This document shows, piece by piece, positions 44,801 through 59,700 of a stretch of DNA of 64,000 bases. Made by a program: the position numbers and the translations under genes. The first letter of the stretch is position 1. Each line of letters opens with the position of its first letter. Source of the DNA: Macrostomum hystrix (lineage: Eukaryota > Platyhelminthes > Macrostomidae); the NCBI GenBank assembly GCA_950097015.1, contig CATNEN010000015.1:789501-853500 (forward strand), read 5' to 3'. Below the pieces are notes generated by a model, which was given only the letters and a program-made list of their open reading frames with translations, was not told the DNA's origin and did no database searches.

Positions 44801-46420
44801 AGTCTGAATCATGGCTAAACCAGAGTCTGAATCATGGCTAAACCAGAGTCTGAATCATGACTACACCAGAGTCTGAATCATGGCTAAACCAGAGTTTAAA
44901 TCAAAGCTAAACAAGCGTCTGAATCATGGCAAAACCAGAGTTTCAATCATGGCTAAACCAGAGACTAAATCATGGCTACACCAGGGTTTGAATCATGGCA
45001 AAACCAGAGTTTTAATCATGGCTAAACAAGAGTTTGAATGATGGCTAAACCAGAGTTTGAATCATGGCTAAACAAGCGTCTGAATCATGGCTAAACCAGA
45101 GTCTGAATCATGGCTAAACCAGAGTTTGAATCATAGCTAAACCAGAGTCTGAATCATGGCTAAACCAGAGTCTGAATCATGGCTAAACCAGAGTCTGAAT
45201 CATGGCTAAACCAGAGTCTGAATCATGGCTAAACCAGAGTCTGAATCATGGCTAAACCAGAGTCTGAATCATGGCTAAACCAGAGTCTGAATCATGGCTA
45301 CACCAGAGTCTGAATCATGGCTAAACCAAAGTCTGAATCATTGCTACACCAGAGTCTGAATCATGGCTCATAGCTAAACCAGAGTCTGAATCATGGCTAA
45401 ACCAGAGTCTGAATCATGGCTACACCAGAGTCTGAATCATGGCTAAACCAGAGTTTAAATCAAAGCTAAACAAGCGTCTGAATCATGGCAAAACCAGAGT
45501 TTCAATCATGGCTAAACCAGAGACTAAATCATGGCTACACCAGGGTTTGAATCATGGCAAAACCAGAGTTTGAATCATGGCTAAACCAGAGTCTGAATCA
45601 TGGCTAAACCAGAGTCTGAATCATGGCTAAACCAGAGTCTGAATCATGGCTAAACCAGAGTCTGAATCATTGCTACACCAGAGTCTGAATCATGGCTCAT
45701 AGCTAAACCAGAGTCTGAATCATGGCTAAACCAGAGTCTGAATCATGGCTACACCAGAGTCTGAATCATGGCTAAACCAGAGTTTAAATCAAAGCTAAAC
45801 AAGCGTCTGAATCATGGCAAAACCAGAGTTTGAATCATAGCTAAACCAGAGTCTGAATCATGGCTAAACCAGAGTCTGAATCATGGCTAAACCAGAGTCT
45901 GAATCATGGCTAAACCAGAGTCTGAATCATGGCTAAACCAGAGTCTGAATCATGGCTAAACCAGAGTCTGAATCATGGCTACACCAGAGTCTGAATCATG
46001 GCTAAACCAAAGTCTGAATCATTGCTACACCAGAGTCTGAATCATGGCTCATAGCTAAACCAGAGTCTGAATCATGGCTAAACCAGAGTCTGAATCATGG
46101 CTACACCAGAGTCTGAATCATGGCTAAACCAGAGTTTGAATCATGGCTCATAGCTAAACCAGAGTCTGAATCATGGCTAAACCAGAGTCTGAATCATGGC
46201 TACACCAGAGTCTGAATCATGGCTAAACCAGAGTCTGAATCATGGCTAAACCAGAGTCTGAATCATGGCTAAACCAGAGTCTGAATCATGGCTAAACCAG
46301 AGTCTGAATCATGGCTAAACCAGAGTCTGAATCATGGCTAAACCAGAGTCTGAATCATGGCTAAACCAGAGTCTGAATCATGGCTAAACCAGAGTCTGAA
46401 TCATGGCTAAACCAGAGTCT

Positions 46421-49400
46421 GGATCATGGCTAAACCAGCGTCTGAATCATGGCTAAACCAGAGTCTGAATCAAGGCTAAACCAGAGTCTGAATCATGGCT
46501 AAACCAGAGTCTGAATCATGGCTACACCAGAGTCTGAATCATGGCTACACCAGAGTCTGAATCATGGCTACACCAGAGTCTGAATCATGGCTAAACCAGA
46601 GTTTGAATCATAGCTAAACCAGAGTCTGAATCATGGCTAAACCAGAGTCTGAATCATTGCTACACCAGAGTCTGAATCATGGCTCATAGCTAAACCAGAG
46701 TCTGAATCATGGCTAAACCAGAGTCTGAATCATGGCTACACCAGAGTCTGAATCATGGCTAAACCAGAGTTTAAATCAAAGCTAAACAAGCGTCTGAATC
46801 ATGGCAAAACCAGAGTTTGAATCATAGCTAAACCAGAGTCTGAATCATGGCTAAACCAGAGTCTGAATCATGGCTAAACCAGAGTCTGAATCATGGCTAA
46901 ACCAGAGTCTGAATCATGGCTAAACCAGAGTCTGAATCATGGCTAAACCAGAGTCTGAATCATGGCTACACCAGAGTCTGAATCATGGCTAAACCAAAGT
47001 CTGAATCATTGCTACACCAGAGTCTGAATCATGGCTCATAGCTAAACCAGAGTCTGAATCATGGCTAAAACAGAGTCTGAATCATGGCTACACCAGAGTC
47101 TGAATCATGGCTAAACCAGAGTTTGAATCATAGCTAAACCAGAGTCTGAATCATGGCTAAACCAGAGTCTGAATCATTGCTACACCAGAGTCTGAATCAT
47201 GGCTCATAGCTAAACCAGAGTCTGAATCATGGCTAAACCAGAGTCTGAATCATGGCTACACCAGAGTCTGAATCATGGCTAAACCAGAGTTTAAATCAAA
47301 GCTAAACAAGCGTCTGAATCATGGCAAAACCAGAGTTTCAATCATGGCTAAACCAGAGACTAAATCATGGCTACACCAGGGTTTGAATCATGGCAAAACC
47401 AGAGTTTGAATCATGGCTAAACCAGAGTCTGAATCATGGCTAAACCAGAGTCTGAATCATGGCTAAACCAGAGTCTGAATCATGGCTAAACCAGAGTCTG
47501 AATCATGGCTACACCAGAGTCTGAATCATGGCTAAACCAGAGTTTAAATCAAAGCTAAACAAGCGTCTGAATCATGGCAAAACCAGAGTTTCAATCATGG
47601 CTAAACCAGAGACTAAATCATGGCTACACCAGGGTTTGAATCATGGCAAAACCAGAGTTTTAATCATGGCTAAACAAGAGTTTGAATGATGGCTAAACCA
47701 GAGTTTGAATCATGGCTAAACAAGCGTCTGAATCATGGCTAAACCAGAGTCTGAATCATGGCTAAACCAGAGTTTGAATCATAGCTAAACCAGAGTCTGA
47801 ATCATGGCTAAACCAGAGTCTGAATCATGGCTAAACCAGAGTCTGAATCATGGCTAAACCAGAGTCTGAATCATGGCTAAACCAGAGTCTGAATCATGGC
47901 TAAACCAGAGTCTGAATCATGGCTAAACCAGAGTCTGAATCATGGCTACACCAGAGTCTGAATCATGGCTAAACCAAAGTCTGAATCATTGCTACACCAG
48001 AGTCTGAATCATGGCTCATAGCTAAACCAGAGTCTGAATCATGGCTAAACCAGAGTCTGAATCATGGCTACACCAGAGTCTGAATCATGGCTAAACCAGA
48101 GTTTAAATCAAAGCTAAACAAGCGTCTGAATCATGGCAAAACCAGAGTTTCAATCATGGCTAAACCAGAGACTAAATCATGGCTACACCAGGGTTTGAAT
48201 CATGGCAAAACCAGAGTTTGAATCATGGCTAAACCAGAGTCTGAATCATGGCTAAACCAGAGTCTGAATCATGGCTAAACCAGAGTCTGAATCATGGCTA
48301 AACCAGAGTCTGAATCATGGCTAAACCAGAGTCTGAATCATGGCTAAACCAGAGTCTGAATCATGGCTAAACCAGAGTCTGAATCATGGCTAAACCAGAG
48401 TCTGAATCATGGCTAAACCAGAGTCTGGATCATGGCTAAACCAGCGTCTGAATCATGGCTAAACCAGAGTCTGAATCAAGGCTAAACCAGAGTCTGAATC
48501 ATGGCTAAACCAGAGTCTGAATCATGGCTACACCAGAGTCTGAATCATGGCTACACCAGAGTCTGAATCATGGCTACACCAGAGTCTGAATCATGGCTAA
48601 ACCAGAGTTTGAATCATAGCTAAACCAGAGTCTGAATCATGGCTAAACCAGAGTCTGAATCATTGCTACACCAGAGTCTGAATCATGGCTCATAGCTAAA
48701 CCAGAGTCTGAATCATGGCTAAACCAGAGTCTGAATCATGGCTACACCAGAGTCTGAATCATGGCTAAACCAGAGTTTAAATCAAAGCTAAACAAGCGTC
48801 TGAATCATGGCAAAACCAGAGTTTGAATCATAGCTAAACCAGAGTCTGAATCATGGCTAAACCAGAGTCTGAATCATGGCTAAACCAGAGTCTGAATCAT
48901 GGCTAAACCAGAGTCTGAATCATGGCTAAACCAGAGTCTGAATCATGGCTAAACCAGAGTCTGAATCATGGCTACACCAGAGTCTGAATCATGGCTAAAC
49001 CAAAGTCTGAATCATTGCTACACCAGAGTCTGAATCATGGCTCATAGCTAAACCAGAGTCTGAATCATGGCTAAACCAGAGTCTGAATCATGGCTACACC
49101 AGAGTCTGAATCATGGCTAAACCAGAGTTTGAATCATAGCTAAACCAGAGTCTGAATCATGGCTAAACCAGAGTCTGAATCATTGCTACACCAGAGTCTG
49201 AATCATGGCTCATAGCTAAACCAGAGTCTGAATCATGGCTAAACCAGAGTCTGAATCATGGCTACACCAGAGTCTGAATCATGGCTAAACCAGAGTTTAA
49301 ATCAAAGCTAAACAAGCGTCTGAATCATGGCAAAACCAGAGTTTCAATCATGGCTAAACCAGAGACTAAATCATGGCTACACCAGGGTTTGAATCATGGC

Positions 49401-52400
49401 AAAACCAGAGTTTTAATCATGGCTAAACAAGAGTTTGAATGATGGCTAAACCAGAGTTTGAATCATGGCTAAACAAGCGTCTGAATCATGGCTAAACCAG
49501 AGTCTGAATCATGGCTAAACCAGAGTTTGAATCATAGCTAAACCAGAGTCTGAATCATGGCTAAACCAGAGTCTGAATCATGGCTAAACCAGAGTCTGAA
49601 TCATGGCTAAACCAGAGTCTGAATCATGGCTAAACCAGAGTCTGAATCATGGCTAAACCAGAGTCTGAATCATGGCTAAACCAGAGTCTGAATCATGGCT
49701 ACACCAGAGTCTGAATCATGGCTAAACCAAAGTCTGAATCATTGCTACACCAGAGTCTGAATCATGGCTCATAGCTAAACCAGAGTCTGAATCATGGCTA
49801 AACCAGAGTCTGAATCATGGCTACACCAGAGTCTGAATCATGGCTAAACCAGAGTTTAAATCAAAGCTAAACAAGCGTCTGAATCATGGCAAAACCAGAG
49901 TTTCAATCATGGCTAAACCAGAGACTAAATCATGGCTACACCAGGGTTTGAATCATGGCAAAACCAGAGTTTGAATCATGGCTAAACCAGAGTCTGAATC
50001 ATGGCTAAACCAGAGTCTGAATCATGGCTAAACCAGAGTCTGAATCATGGCTAAACCAGAGTCTGAATCATGGCTAAACCAGAGTCTGAATCATGGCTAA
50101 ACCAGAGTCAGAATCATGGCTAAACCAGAGTCTGAATCATGGCTAAACCAGAGTCTGAATCATGGCTAAACCAGAGTCTGGATCATGGCTAAACCAGCGT
50201 CTGAATCATGGCTAAACCAGAGTCTGAATCAAGGCTAAACCAGAGTCTGAATCATGGCTAAACCAGAGTCTGAATCATGGCTACACCAGAGTCTGAATCA
50301 TGGCTACACCAGAGTCTGAATCATGGCTACACCAGAGTCTGAATCATGGCTAAACCAGAGTTTGAATCATAGCTAAACCAGAGTCTGAATCATGGCTAAA
50401 CCAGAGTCTGAATCATTGCTACACCAGAGTCTGAATCATGGCTCATAGCTAAACCAGAGTCTGAATCATGGCTAAACCAGAGTCTGAATCATGGCTACAC
50501 CAGAGTCTGAATCATGGCTAAACCAGAGTTTAAATCAAAGCTAAACAAGCGTCTGAATCATGGCAAAACCAGAGTTTGAATCATAGCTAAACCAGAGTCT
50601 GAATCATGGCTAAACCAGAGTCTGAATCATGGCTAAACCAGAGTCTGAATCATGGCTAAACCAGAGTCTGAATCATGGCTAAACCAGAGTCTGAATCATG
50701 GCTAAACCAGAGTCTGAATCATGGCTACACCAGAGTCTGAATCATGGCTAAACCAAAGTCTGAATCATTGCTACACCAGAGTCTGAATCATGGCTCATAG
50801 CTAAACCAGAGTCTGAATCATGGCTAAACCAGAGTCTGAATCATAGCTAAACCAGAGTCTGAATCATGGCTAAACCAGAGTCTGAATCATTGCTACACCA
50901 GAGTCTGAATCATGGCTCATAGCTAAACCAGAGTCTGAATCATGGCTAAACCAGAGTCTGAATCATGGCTACACCAGAGTCTGAATCATGGCTAAACCAG
51001 AGTTTAAATCAAAGCTAAACAAGCGTCTGAATCATGGCAAAACCAGAGTTTGAATCATAGCTAAACCAGAGTCTGAATCATGGCTAAACCAGAGTCTGAA
51101 TCATGGCTAAACCAGAGTCTGAATCATGGCTAAACCAGAGTCTGAATCATGGCTAAACCAGAGTCTGAATCATGGCTAAACCAGAGTCTGAATCATGGCT
51201 ACACCAGAGTCTGAATCATGGCTAAACCAAAGTCTGAATCATTGCTACACCAGAGTCTGAATCATGGCTCATAGCTAAACCAGAGTCTGAATCATGGCTA
51301 AACCAGAGTCTGAATCATGGCTACACCAGAGTCTGAATCATGGCTAAACCAGAGTTTGAATCATAGCTAAACCAGAGTCTGAATCATGGCTAAACCAGAG
51401 TCTGAATCATTGCTACACCAGAGTCTGAATCATGGCTCATAGCTAAACCAGAGTCTGAATCATGGCTAAACCAGAGTCTGAATCATGGCTACACCAGAGT
51501 CTGAATCATGGCTAAACCAGAGTTTAAATCAAAGCTAAACAAGCGTCTGAATCATGGCAAAACCAGAGTTTCAATCATGGCTAAACCAGAGACTAAATCA
51601 TGGCTACACCAGGGTTTGAATCATGGCAAAACCAGAGTTTTAATCATGGCTAAACAAGAGTTTGAATGATGGCTAAACCAGAGTTTGAATCATGGCTAAA
51701 CAAGCGTCTGAATCATGGCTAAACCAGAGTCTGAATCATGGCTAAACCAGAGTTTGAATCATAGCTAAACCAGAGTCTGAATCATGGCTAAACCAGAGTC
51801 TGAATCATGGCTAAACCAGAGTCTGAATCATGGCTAAACCAGAGTCTGAATCATGGCTAAACCAGAGTCTGAATCATGGCTAAACCAGAGTCTGAATCAT
51901 GGCTAAACCAGAGTCTGAATCATGGCTACACCAGAGTCTGAATCATGGCTAAACCAAAGTCTGAATCATTGCTACACCAGAGTCTGAATCATGGCTCATA
52001 GCTAAACCAGAGTCTGAATCATGGCTAAACCAGAGTCTGAATCATGGCTACACCAGAGTCTGAATCATGGCTAAACCAGAGTTTAAATCAAAGCTAAACA
52101 AGCGTCTGAATCATGGCAAAACCAGAGTTTCAATCATGGCTAAACCAGAGACTAAATCATGGCTACACCAGGGTTTGAATCATGGCAAAACCAGAGTTTG
52201 AATCATGGCTAAACCAGAGTCTGAATCATGGCTAAACCAGAGTCTGAATCATGGCTAAACCAGAGTCTGAATCATGGCTAAACCAGAGTCTGAATCATGG
52301 CTAAACCAGAGTCTGAATCATGGCTAAACCAGAGTCTGAATCATGGCTAAACCAGAGTCTGAATCATGGCTAAACCAGAGTCTGAATCATGGCTAAACCA

Positions 52401-52790
52401 GAGTCTGGATCATGGCTAAACCAGCGTCTGAATCATGGCTAAACCAGAGTCTGAATCAAGGCTAAACCAGAGTCTGAATCATGGCTAAACCAGAGTCTGA
52501 ATCATGGCTACACCAGAGTCTGAATCATGGCTACACCAGAGTCTGAATCATGGCTACACCAGAGTCTGAATCATGGCTAAACCAGAGTTTGAATCATAGC
52601 TAAACCAGAGTCTGAATCATGGCTAAACCAGAGTCTGAATCATTGCTACACCAGAGTCTGAATCATGGCTCATAGCTAAACCAGAGTCTGAATCATGGCT
52701 AAACCAGAGTCTGAATCATGGCTACACCAGAGTCTGAATCATGGCTAAACCAGAGTTTAAATCAAAGCTAAACAAGCGTCTGAATCATGG
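46421..52790. repeat. satellite higher-order segment, copy 1
   Basis: Marker variants at 46421, 47067, 48427, 50110, 50180 and 52407 recur 10,364 bp later at 56785, 57431, 58791, 60474, 60544 and 62771. The spacing of every marker is the same in both copies. The match ends near 52790, where this copy reads GCAAAACCAAAGTC and copy 2 reads GCAAAACCAGAGTTTG. Confidence 0.8.
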
Positions 52791-55700
52791 CAAAACCAAA
52801 GTCTGAATCATTGCTACACCAGAGTCTGAATCATGGCTCATAGCTAAACCAGAGTCTGAATCATGGCTAAACCAGAGTCTGAATCATGGCTACACCAGAG
52901 TCTGAATCATGGCTAAACCAGAGTTTAAATCAAAGCTAAACAAGCGTCTGAATCATGGCAAAACCAGAGTTTCAATCATGGCTAAACCAGAGACTAAATC
53001 ATGGCTACACCAGGGTTTGAATCATGGCAAAACCAGAGTTTGAATCATGGCTAAACCAGAGTCTGAATCATGGCTAAACCAGAGTCTGAATCATGGCTAA
53101 ACCAGAGTCTGAATCATGGCTAAACCAGAGTCTGAATCATGGCTAAACCAGAGTCTGAATCATGGCTAAACCAGAGTCAGAATCATGGCTAAACCAGAGT
53201 CTGAATCATGGCTAAACCAGAGTCTGAATCATGGCTAAACCAGAGTCTGGATCATGGCTAAACCAGCGTCTGAATCATGGCTAAACCAGAGTCTGAATCA
53301 AGGCTAAACCAGAGTCTGAATCATGGCTAAACCAGAGTCTGAATCATGGCTACACCAGAGTCTGAATCATGGCTACACCAGAGTCTGAATCATGGCTACA
53401 CCAGAGTCTGAATCATGGCTAAACCAGAGTTTGAATCATAGCTAAACCAGAGTCTGAATCATGGCTAAACCAGAGTCTGAATCATTGCTACACCAGAGTC
53501 TGAATCATGGCTCATAGCTAAACCAGAGTCTGAATCATGGCTAAACCAGAGTCTGAATCATGGCTACACCAGAGTCTGAATCATGGCTAAACCAGAGTTT
53601 AAATCAAAGCTAAACAAGCGTCTGAATCATGGCAAAACCAGAGTTTGAATCATAGCTAAACCAGAGTCTGAATCATGGCTAAACCAGAGTCTGAATCATG
53701 GCTAAACCAGAGTCTGAATCATGGCTAAACCAGAGTCTGAATCATGGCTAAACCAGAGTCTGAATCATGGCTAAACCAGAGTCTGAATCATGGCTACACC
53801 AGAGTCTGAATCATGGCTAAACCAAAGTCTGAATCATTGCTACACCAGAGTCTGAATCATGGCTCATAGCTAAACCAGAGTCTGAATCATGGCTAAACCA
53901 GAGTCTGAATCATAGCTAAACCAGAGTCTGAATCATGGCTAAACCAGAGTCTGAATCATTGCTACACCAGAGTCTGAATCATGGCTCATAGCTAAACCAG
54001 AGTCTGAATCATGGCTAAACCAGAGTCTGAATCATGGCTACACCAGAGTCTGAATCATGGCTAAACCAGAGTTTAAATCAAAGCTAAACAAGCGTCTGAA
54101 TCATGGCAAAACCAGAGTTTGAATCATAGCTAAACCAGAGTCTGAATCATGGCTAAACCAGAGTCTGAATCATGGCTAAACCAGAGTCTGAATCATGGCT
54201 AAACCAGAGTCTGAATCATGGCTAAACCAGAGTCTGAATCATGGCTAAACCAGAGTCTGAATCATGGCTACACCAGAGTCTGAATCATGGCTAAACCAAA
54301 GTCTGAATCATTGCTACACCAGAGTCTGAATCATGGCTCATAGCTAAACCAGAGTCTGAATCATGGCTAAACCAGAGTCTGAATCATGGCTACACCAGAG
54401 TCTGAATCATGGCTAAACCAGAGTTTGAATCATAGCTAAACCAGAGTCTGAATCATGGCTAAACCAGAGTCTGAATCATTGCTACACCAGAGTCTGAATC
54501 ATGGCTCATAGCTAAACCAGAGTCTGAATCATGGCTAAACCAGAGTCTGAATCATGGCTACACCAGAGTCTGAATCATGGCTAAACCAGAGTTTAAATCA
54601 AAGCTAAACAAGCGTCTGAATCATGGCAAAACCAGAGTTTCAATCATGGCTAAACCAGAGACTAAATCATGGCTACACCAGGGTTTGAATCATGGCAAAA
54701 CCAGAGTTTTAATCATGGCTAAACAAGAGTTTGAATGATGGCTAAACCAGAGTTTGAATCATGGCTAAACAAGCGTCTGAATCATGGCTAAACCAGAGTC
54801 TGAATCATGGCTAAACCAGAGTTTGAATCATAGCTAAACCAGAGTCTGAATCATGGCTAAACCAGAGTCTGAATCATGGCTAAACCAGAGTCTGAATCAT
54901 GGCTAAACCAGAGTCTGAATCATGGCTAAACCAGAGTCTGAATCATGGCTAAACCAGAGTCTGAATCATGGCTAAACCAGAGTCTGAATCATGGCTACAC
55001 CAGAGTCTGAATCATGGCTAAACCAAAGTCTGAATCATTGCTACACCAGAGTCTGAATCATGGCTCATAGCTAAACCAGAGTCTGAATCATGGCTAAACC
55101 AGAGTCTGAATCATGGCTACACCAGAGTCTGAATCATGGCTAAACCAGAGTTTAAATCAAAGCTAAACAAGCGTCTGAATCATGGCAAAACCAGAGTTTC
55201 AATCATGGCTAAACCAGAGACTAAATCATGGCTACACCAGGGTTTGAATCATGGCAAAACCAGAGTTTGAATCATGGCTAAACCAGAGTCTGAATCATGG
55301 CTAAACCAGAGTCTGAATCATGGCTAAACCAGAGTCTGAATCATGGCTAAACCAGAGTCTGAATCATGGCTAAACCAGAGTCTGAATCATGGCTAAACCA
55401 GAGTCTGAATCATGGCTAAACCAGAGTCTGAATCATGGCTAAACCAGAGTCTGAATCATGGCTAAACCAGAGTCTGGATCATGGCTAAACCAGCGTCTGA
55501 ATCATGGCTAAACCAGAGTCTGAATCAAGGCTAAACCAGAGTCTGAATCATGGCTAAACCAGAGTCTGAATCATGGCTACACCAGAGTCTGAATCATGGC
55601 TACACCAGAGTCTGAATCATGGCTACACCAGAGTCTGAATCATGGCTAAACCAGAGTTTGAATCATAGCTAAACCAGAGTCTGAATCATGGCTAAACCAG

Positions 55701-56784
55701 AGTCTGAATCATTGCTACACCAGAGTCTGAATCATGGCTCATAGCTAAACCAGAGTCTGAATCATGGCTAAACCAGAGTCTGAATCATGGCTACACCAGA
55801 GTCTGAATCATGGCTAAACCAGAGTTTAAATCAAAGCTAAACAAGCGTCTGAATCATGGCAAAACCAGAGTTTGAATCATAGCTAAACCAGAGTCTGAAT
55901 CATGGCTAAACCAGAGTCTGAATCATGGCTAAACCAGAGTCTGAATCATGGCTAAACCAGAGTCTGAATCATGGCTAAACCAGAGTCTGAATCATGGCTA
56001 AACCAGAGTCTGAATCATGGCTACACCAGAGTCTGAATCATGGCTAAACCAAAGTCTGAATCATTGCTACACCAGAGTCTGAATCATGGCTCATAGCTAA
56101 ACCAGAGTCTGAATCATGGCTAAAACAGAGTCTGAATCATGGCTACACCAGAGTCTGAATCATGGCTAAACCAGAGTTTGAATCATAGCTAAACCAGAGT
56201 CTGAATCATGGCTAAACCAGAGTCTGAATCATTGCTACACCAGAGTCTGAATCATGGCTCATAGCTAAACCAGAGTCTGAATCATGGCTAAACCAGAGTC
56301 TGAATCATGGCTACACCAGAGTCTGAATCATGGCTAAACCAGAGTTTAAATCAAAGCTAAACAAGCGTCTGAATCATGGCAAAACCAGAGTTTCAATCAT
56401 GGCTAAACCAGAGACTAAATCATGGCTACACCAGGGTTTGAATCATGGCAAAACCAGAGTTTGAATCATGGCTAAACCAGAGTCTGAATCATGGCTAAAC
56501 CAGAGTCTGAATCATGGCTAAACCAGAGTCTGAATCATGGCTAAACCAGAGTCTGAATCATGGCTACACCAGAGTCTGAATCATGGCTAAACCAGAGTTT
56601 AAATCAAAGCTAAACAAGCGTCTGAATCATGGCAAAACCAGAGTTTCAATCATGGCTAAACCAGAGACTAAATCATGGCTACACCAGGGTTTGAATCATG
56701 GCTAAACCAGAGTCTGAATCATGGCTAAACCAGAGTCTGAATCATGGCTAAACCAGAGTCTGAATCATGGCTAAACCAGAGTCT

Positions 56785-59700
56785 GGATCATGGCTAAACC
56801 AGCGTCTGAATCATGGCTAAACCAGAGTCTGAATCAAGGCTAAACCAGAGTCTGAATCATGGCTAAACCAGAGTCTGAATCATGGCTACACCAGAGTCTG
56901 AATCATGGCTACACCAGAGTCTGAATCATGGCTACACCAGAGTCTGAATCATGGCTAAACCAGAGTTTGAATCATAGCTAAACCAGAGTCTGAATCATGG
57001 CTAAACCAGAGTCTGAATCTTTGCTACACCAGAGTCTGAATCATGGCTCATAGCTAAACCAGAGTCTGAATCATGGCTAAACCAGAGTCTGAATCATGGC
57101 TACACCAGAGTCTGAATCATGGCTAAACCAGAGTTTAAATCAAAGCTAAACAAGCGTCTGAATCATGGCAAAACCAGAGTTTGAATCATAGCTAAACCAG
57201 AGTCTGAATCATGGCTAAACCAGAGTCTGAATCATGGCTAAACCAGAGTCTGAATCATGGCTAAACCAGAGTCTGAATCATGGCTAAACCAGAGTCTGAA
57301 TCATGGCTAAACCAGAGTCTGAATCATGGCTACACCAGAGTCTGAATCATGGCTAAACCAAAGTCTGAATCATTGCTACACCAGAGTCTGAATCATGGCT
57401 CATAGCTAAACCAGAGTCTGAATCATGGCTAAAACAGAGTCTGAATCATGGCTACACCAGAGTCTGAATCATGGCTAAACCAGAGTTTGAATCATAGCTA
57501 AACCAGAGTCTGAATCATGGCTAAACCAGAGTCTGAATCATTGCTACACCAGAGTCTGAATCATGGCTCATAGCTAAACCAGAGTCTGAATCATGGCTAA
57601 ACCAGAGTCTGAATCATGGCTACACCAGAGTCTGAATCATGGCTAAACCAGAGTTTAAATCAAAGCTAAACAAGCGTCTGAATCATGGCAAAACCAGAGT
57701 TTCAATCATGGCTAAACCAGAGACTAAATCATGGCTACACCAGGGTTTGAATCATGGCAAAACCAGAGTTTGAATCATGGCTAAACCAGAGTCTGAATCA
57801 TGGCTAAACCAGAGTCTGAATCATGGCTAAACCAGAGTCTGAATCATGGCTAAACCAGAGTCTGAATCATGGCTACACCAGAGTCTGAATCATGGCTAAA
57901 CCAGAGTTTAAATCAAAGCTAAACAAGCGTCTGAATCATGGCAAAACCAGAGTTTCAATCATGGCTAAACCAGAGACTAAATCATGGCTACACCAGGGTT
58001 TGAATCATGGCAAAACCAGAGTTTTAATCATGGCTAAACAAGAGTTTGAATGATGGCTAAACCAGAGTTTGAATCATGGCTAAACAAGCGTCTGAATCAT
58101 GGCTAAACCAGAGTCTGAATCATGGCTAAACCAGAGTTTGAATCATAGCTAAACCAGAGTCTGAATCATGGCTAAACCAGAGTCTGAATCATGGCTAAAC
58201 CAGAGTCTGAATCATGGCTAAACCAGAGTCTGAATCATGGCTAAACCAGAGTCTGAATCATGGCTAAACCAGAGTCTGAATCATGGCTAAACCAGAGTCT
58301 GAATCATGGCTACACCAGAGTCTGAATCATGGCTAAACCAAAGTCTGAATCATTGCTACACCAGAGTCTGAATCATGGCTCATAGCTAAACCAGAGTCTG
58401 AATCATGGCTAAACCAGAGTCTGAATCATGGCTACACCAGAGTCTGAATCATGGCTAAACCAGAGTTTAAATCAAAGCTAAACAAGCGTCTGAATCATGG
58501 CAAAACCAGAGTTTCAATCATGGCTAAACCAGAGACTAAATCATGGCTACACCAGGGTTTGAATCATGGCAAAACCAGAGTTTGAATCATGGCTAAACCA
58601 GAGTCTGAATCATGGCTAAACCAGAGTCTGAATCATGGCTAAACCAGAGTCTGAATCATGGCTAAACCAGAGTCTGAATCATGGCTAAACCAGAGTCTGA
58701 ATCATGGCTAAACCAGAGTCTGAATCATGGCTAAACCAGAGTCTGAATCATGGCTAAACCAGAGTCTGAATCATGGCTAAACCAGAGTCTGGATCATGGC
58801 TAAACCAGCGTCTGAATCATGGCTAAACCAGAGTCTGAATCAAGGCTAAACCAGAGTCTGAATCATGGCTAAACCAGAGTCTGAATCATGGCTACACCAG
58901 AGTCTGAATCATGGCTACACCAGAGTCTGAATCATGGCTACACCAGAGTCTGAATCATGGCTAAACCAGAGTTTGAATCATAGCTAAACCAGAGTCTGAA
59001 TCATGGCTAAACCAGAGTCTGAATCATTGCTACACCAGAGTCTGAATCATGGCTCATAGCTAAACCAGAGTCTGAATCATGGCTAAACCAGAGTCTGAAT
59101 CATGGCTACACCAGAGTCTGAATCATGGCTAAACCAGAGTTTAAATCAAAGCTAAACAAGCGTCTGAATCATGGCAAAACCAGAGTTTGAATCATAGCTA
59201 AACCAGAGTCTGAATCATGGCTAAACCAGAGTCTGAATCATGGCTAAACCAGAGTCTGAATCATGGCTAAACCAGAGTCTGAATCATGGCTAAACCAGAG
59301 TCTGAATCATGGCTAAACCAGAGTCTGAATCATGGCTACACCAGAGTCTGAATCATGGCTAAACCAAAGTCTGAATCATTGCTACACCAGAGTCTGAATC
59401 ATGGCTCATAGCTAAACCAGAGTCTGAATCATGGCTAAACCAGAGTCTGAATCATGGCTACACCAGAGTCTGAATCATGGCTAAACCAGAGTTTGAATCA
59501 TAGCTAAACCAGAGTCTGAATCATGGCTAAACCAGAGTCTGAATCATTGCTACACCAGAGTCTGAATCATGGCTCATAGCTAAACCAGAGTCTGAATCAT
59601 GGCTAAACCAGAGTCTGAATCATGGCTACACCAGAGTCTGAATCATGGCTAAACCAGAGTTTAAATCAAAGCTAAACAAGCGTCTGAATCATGGCAAAAC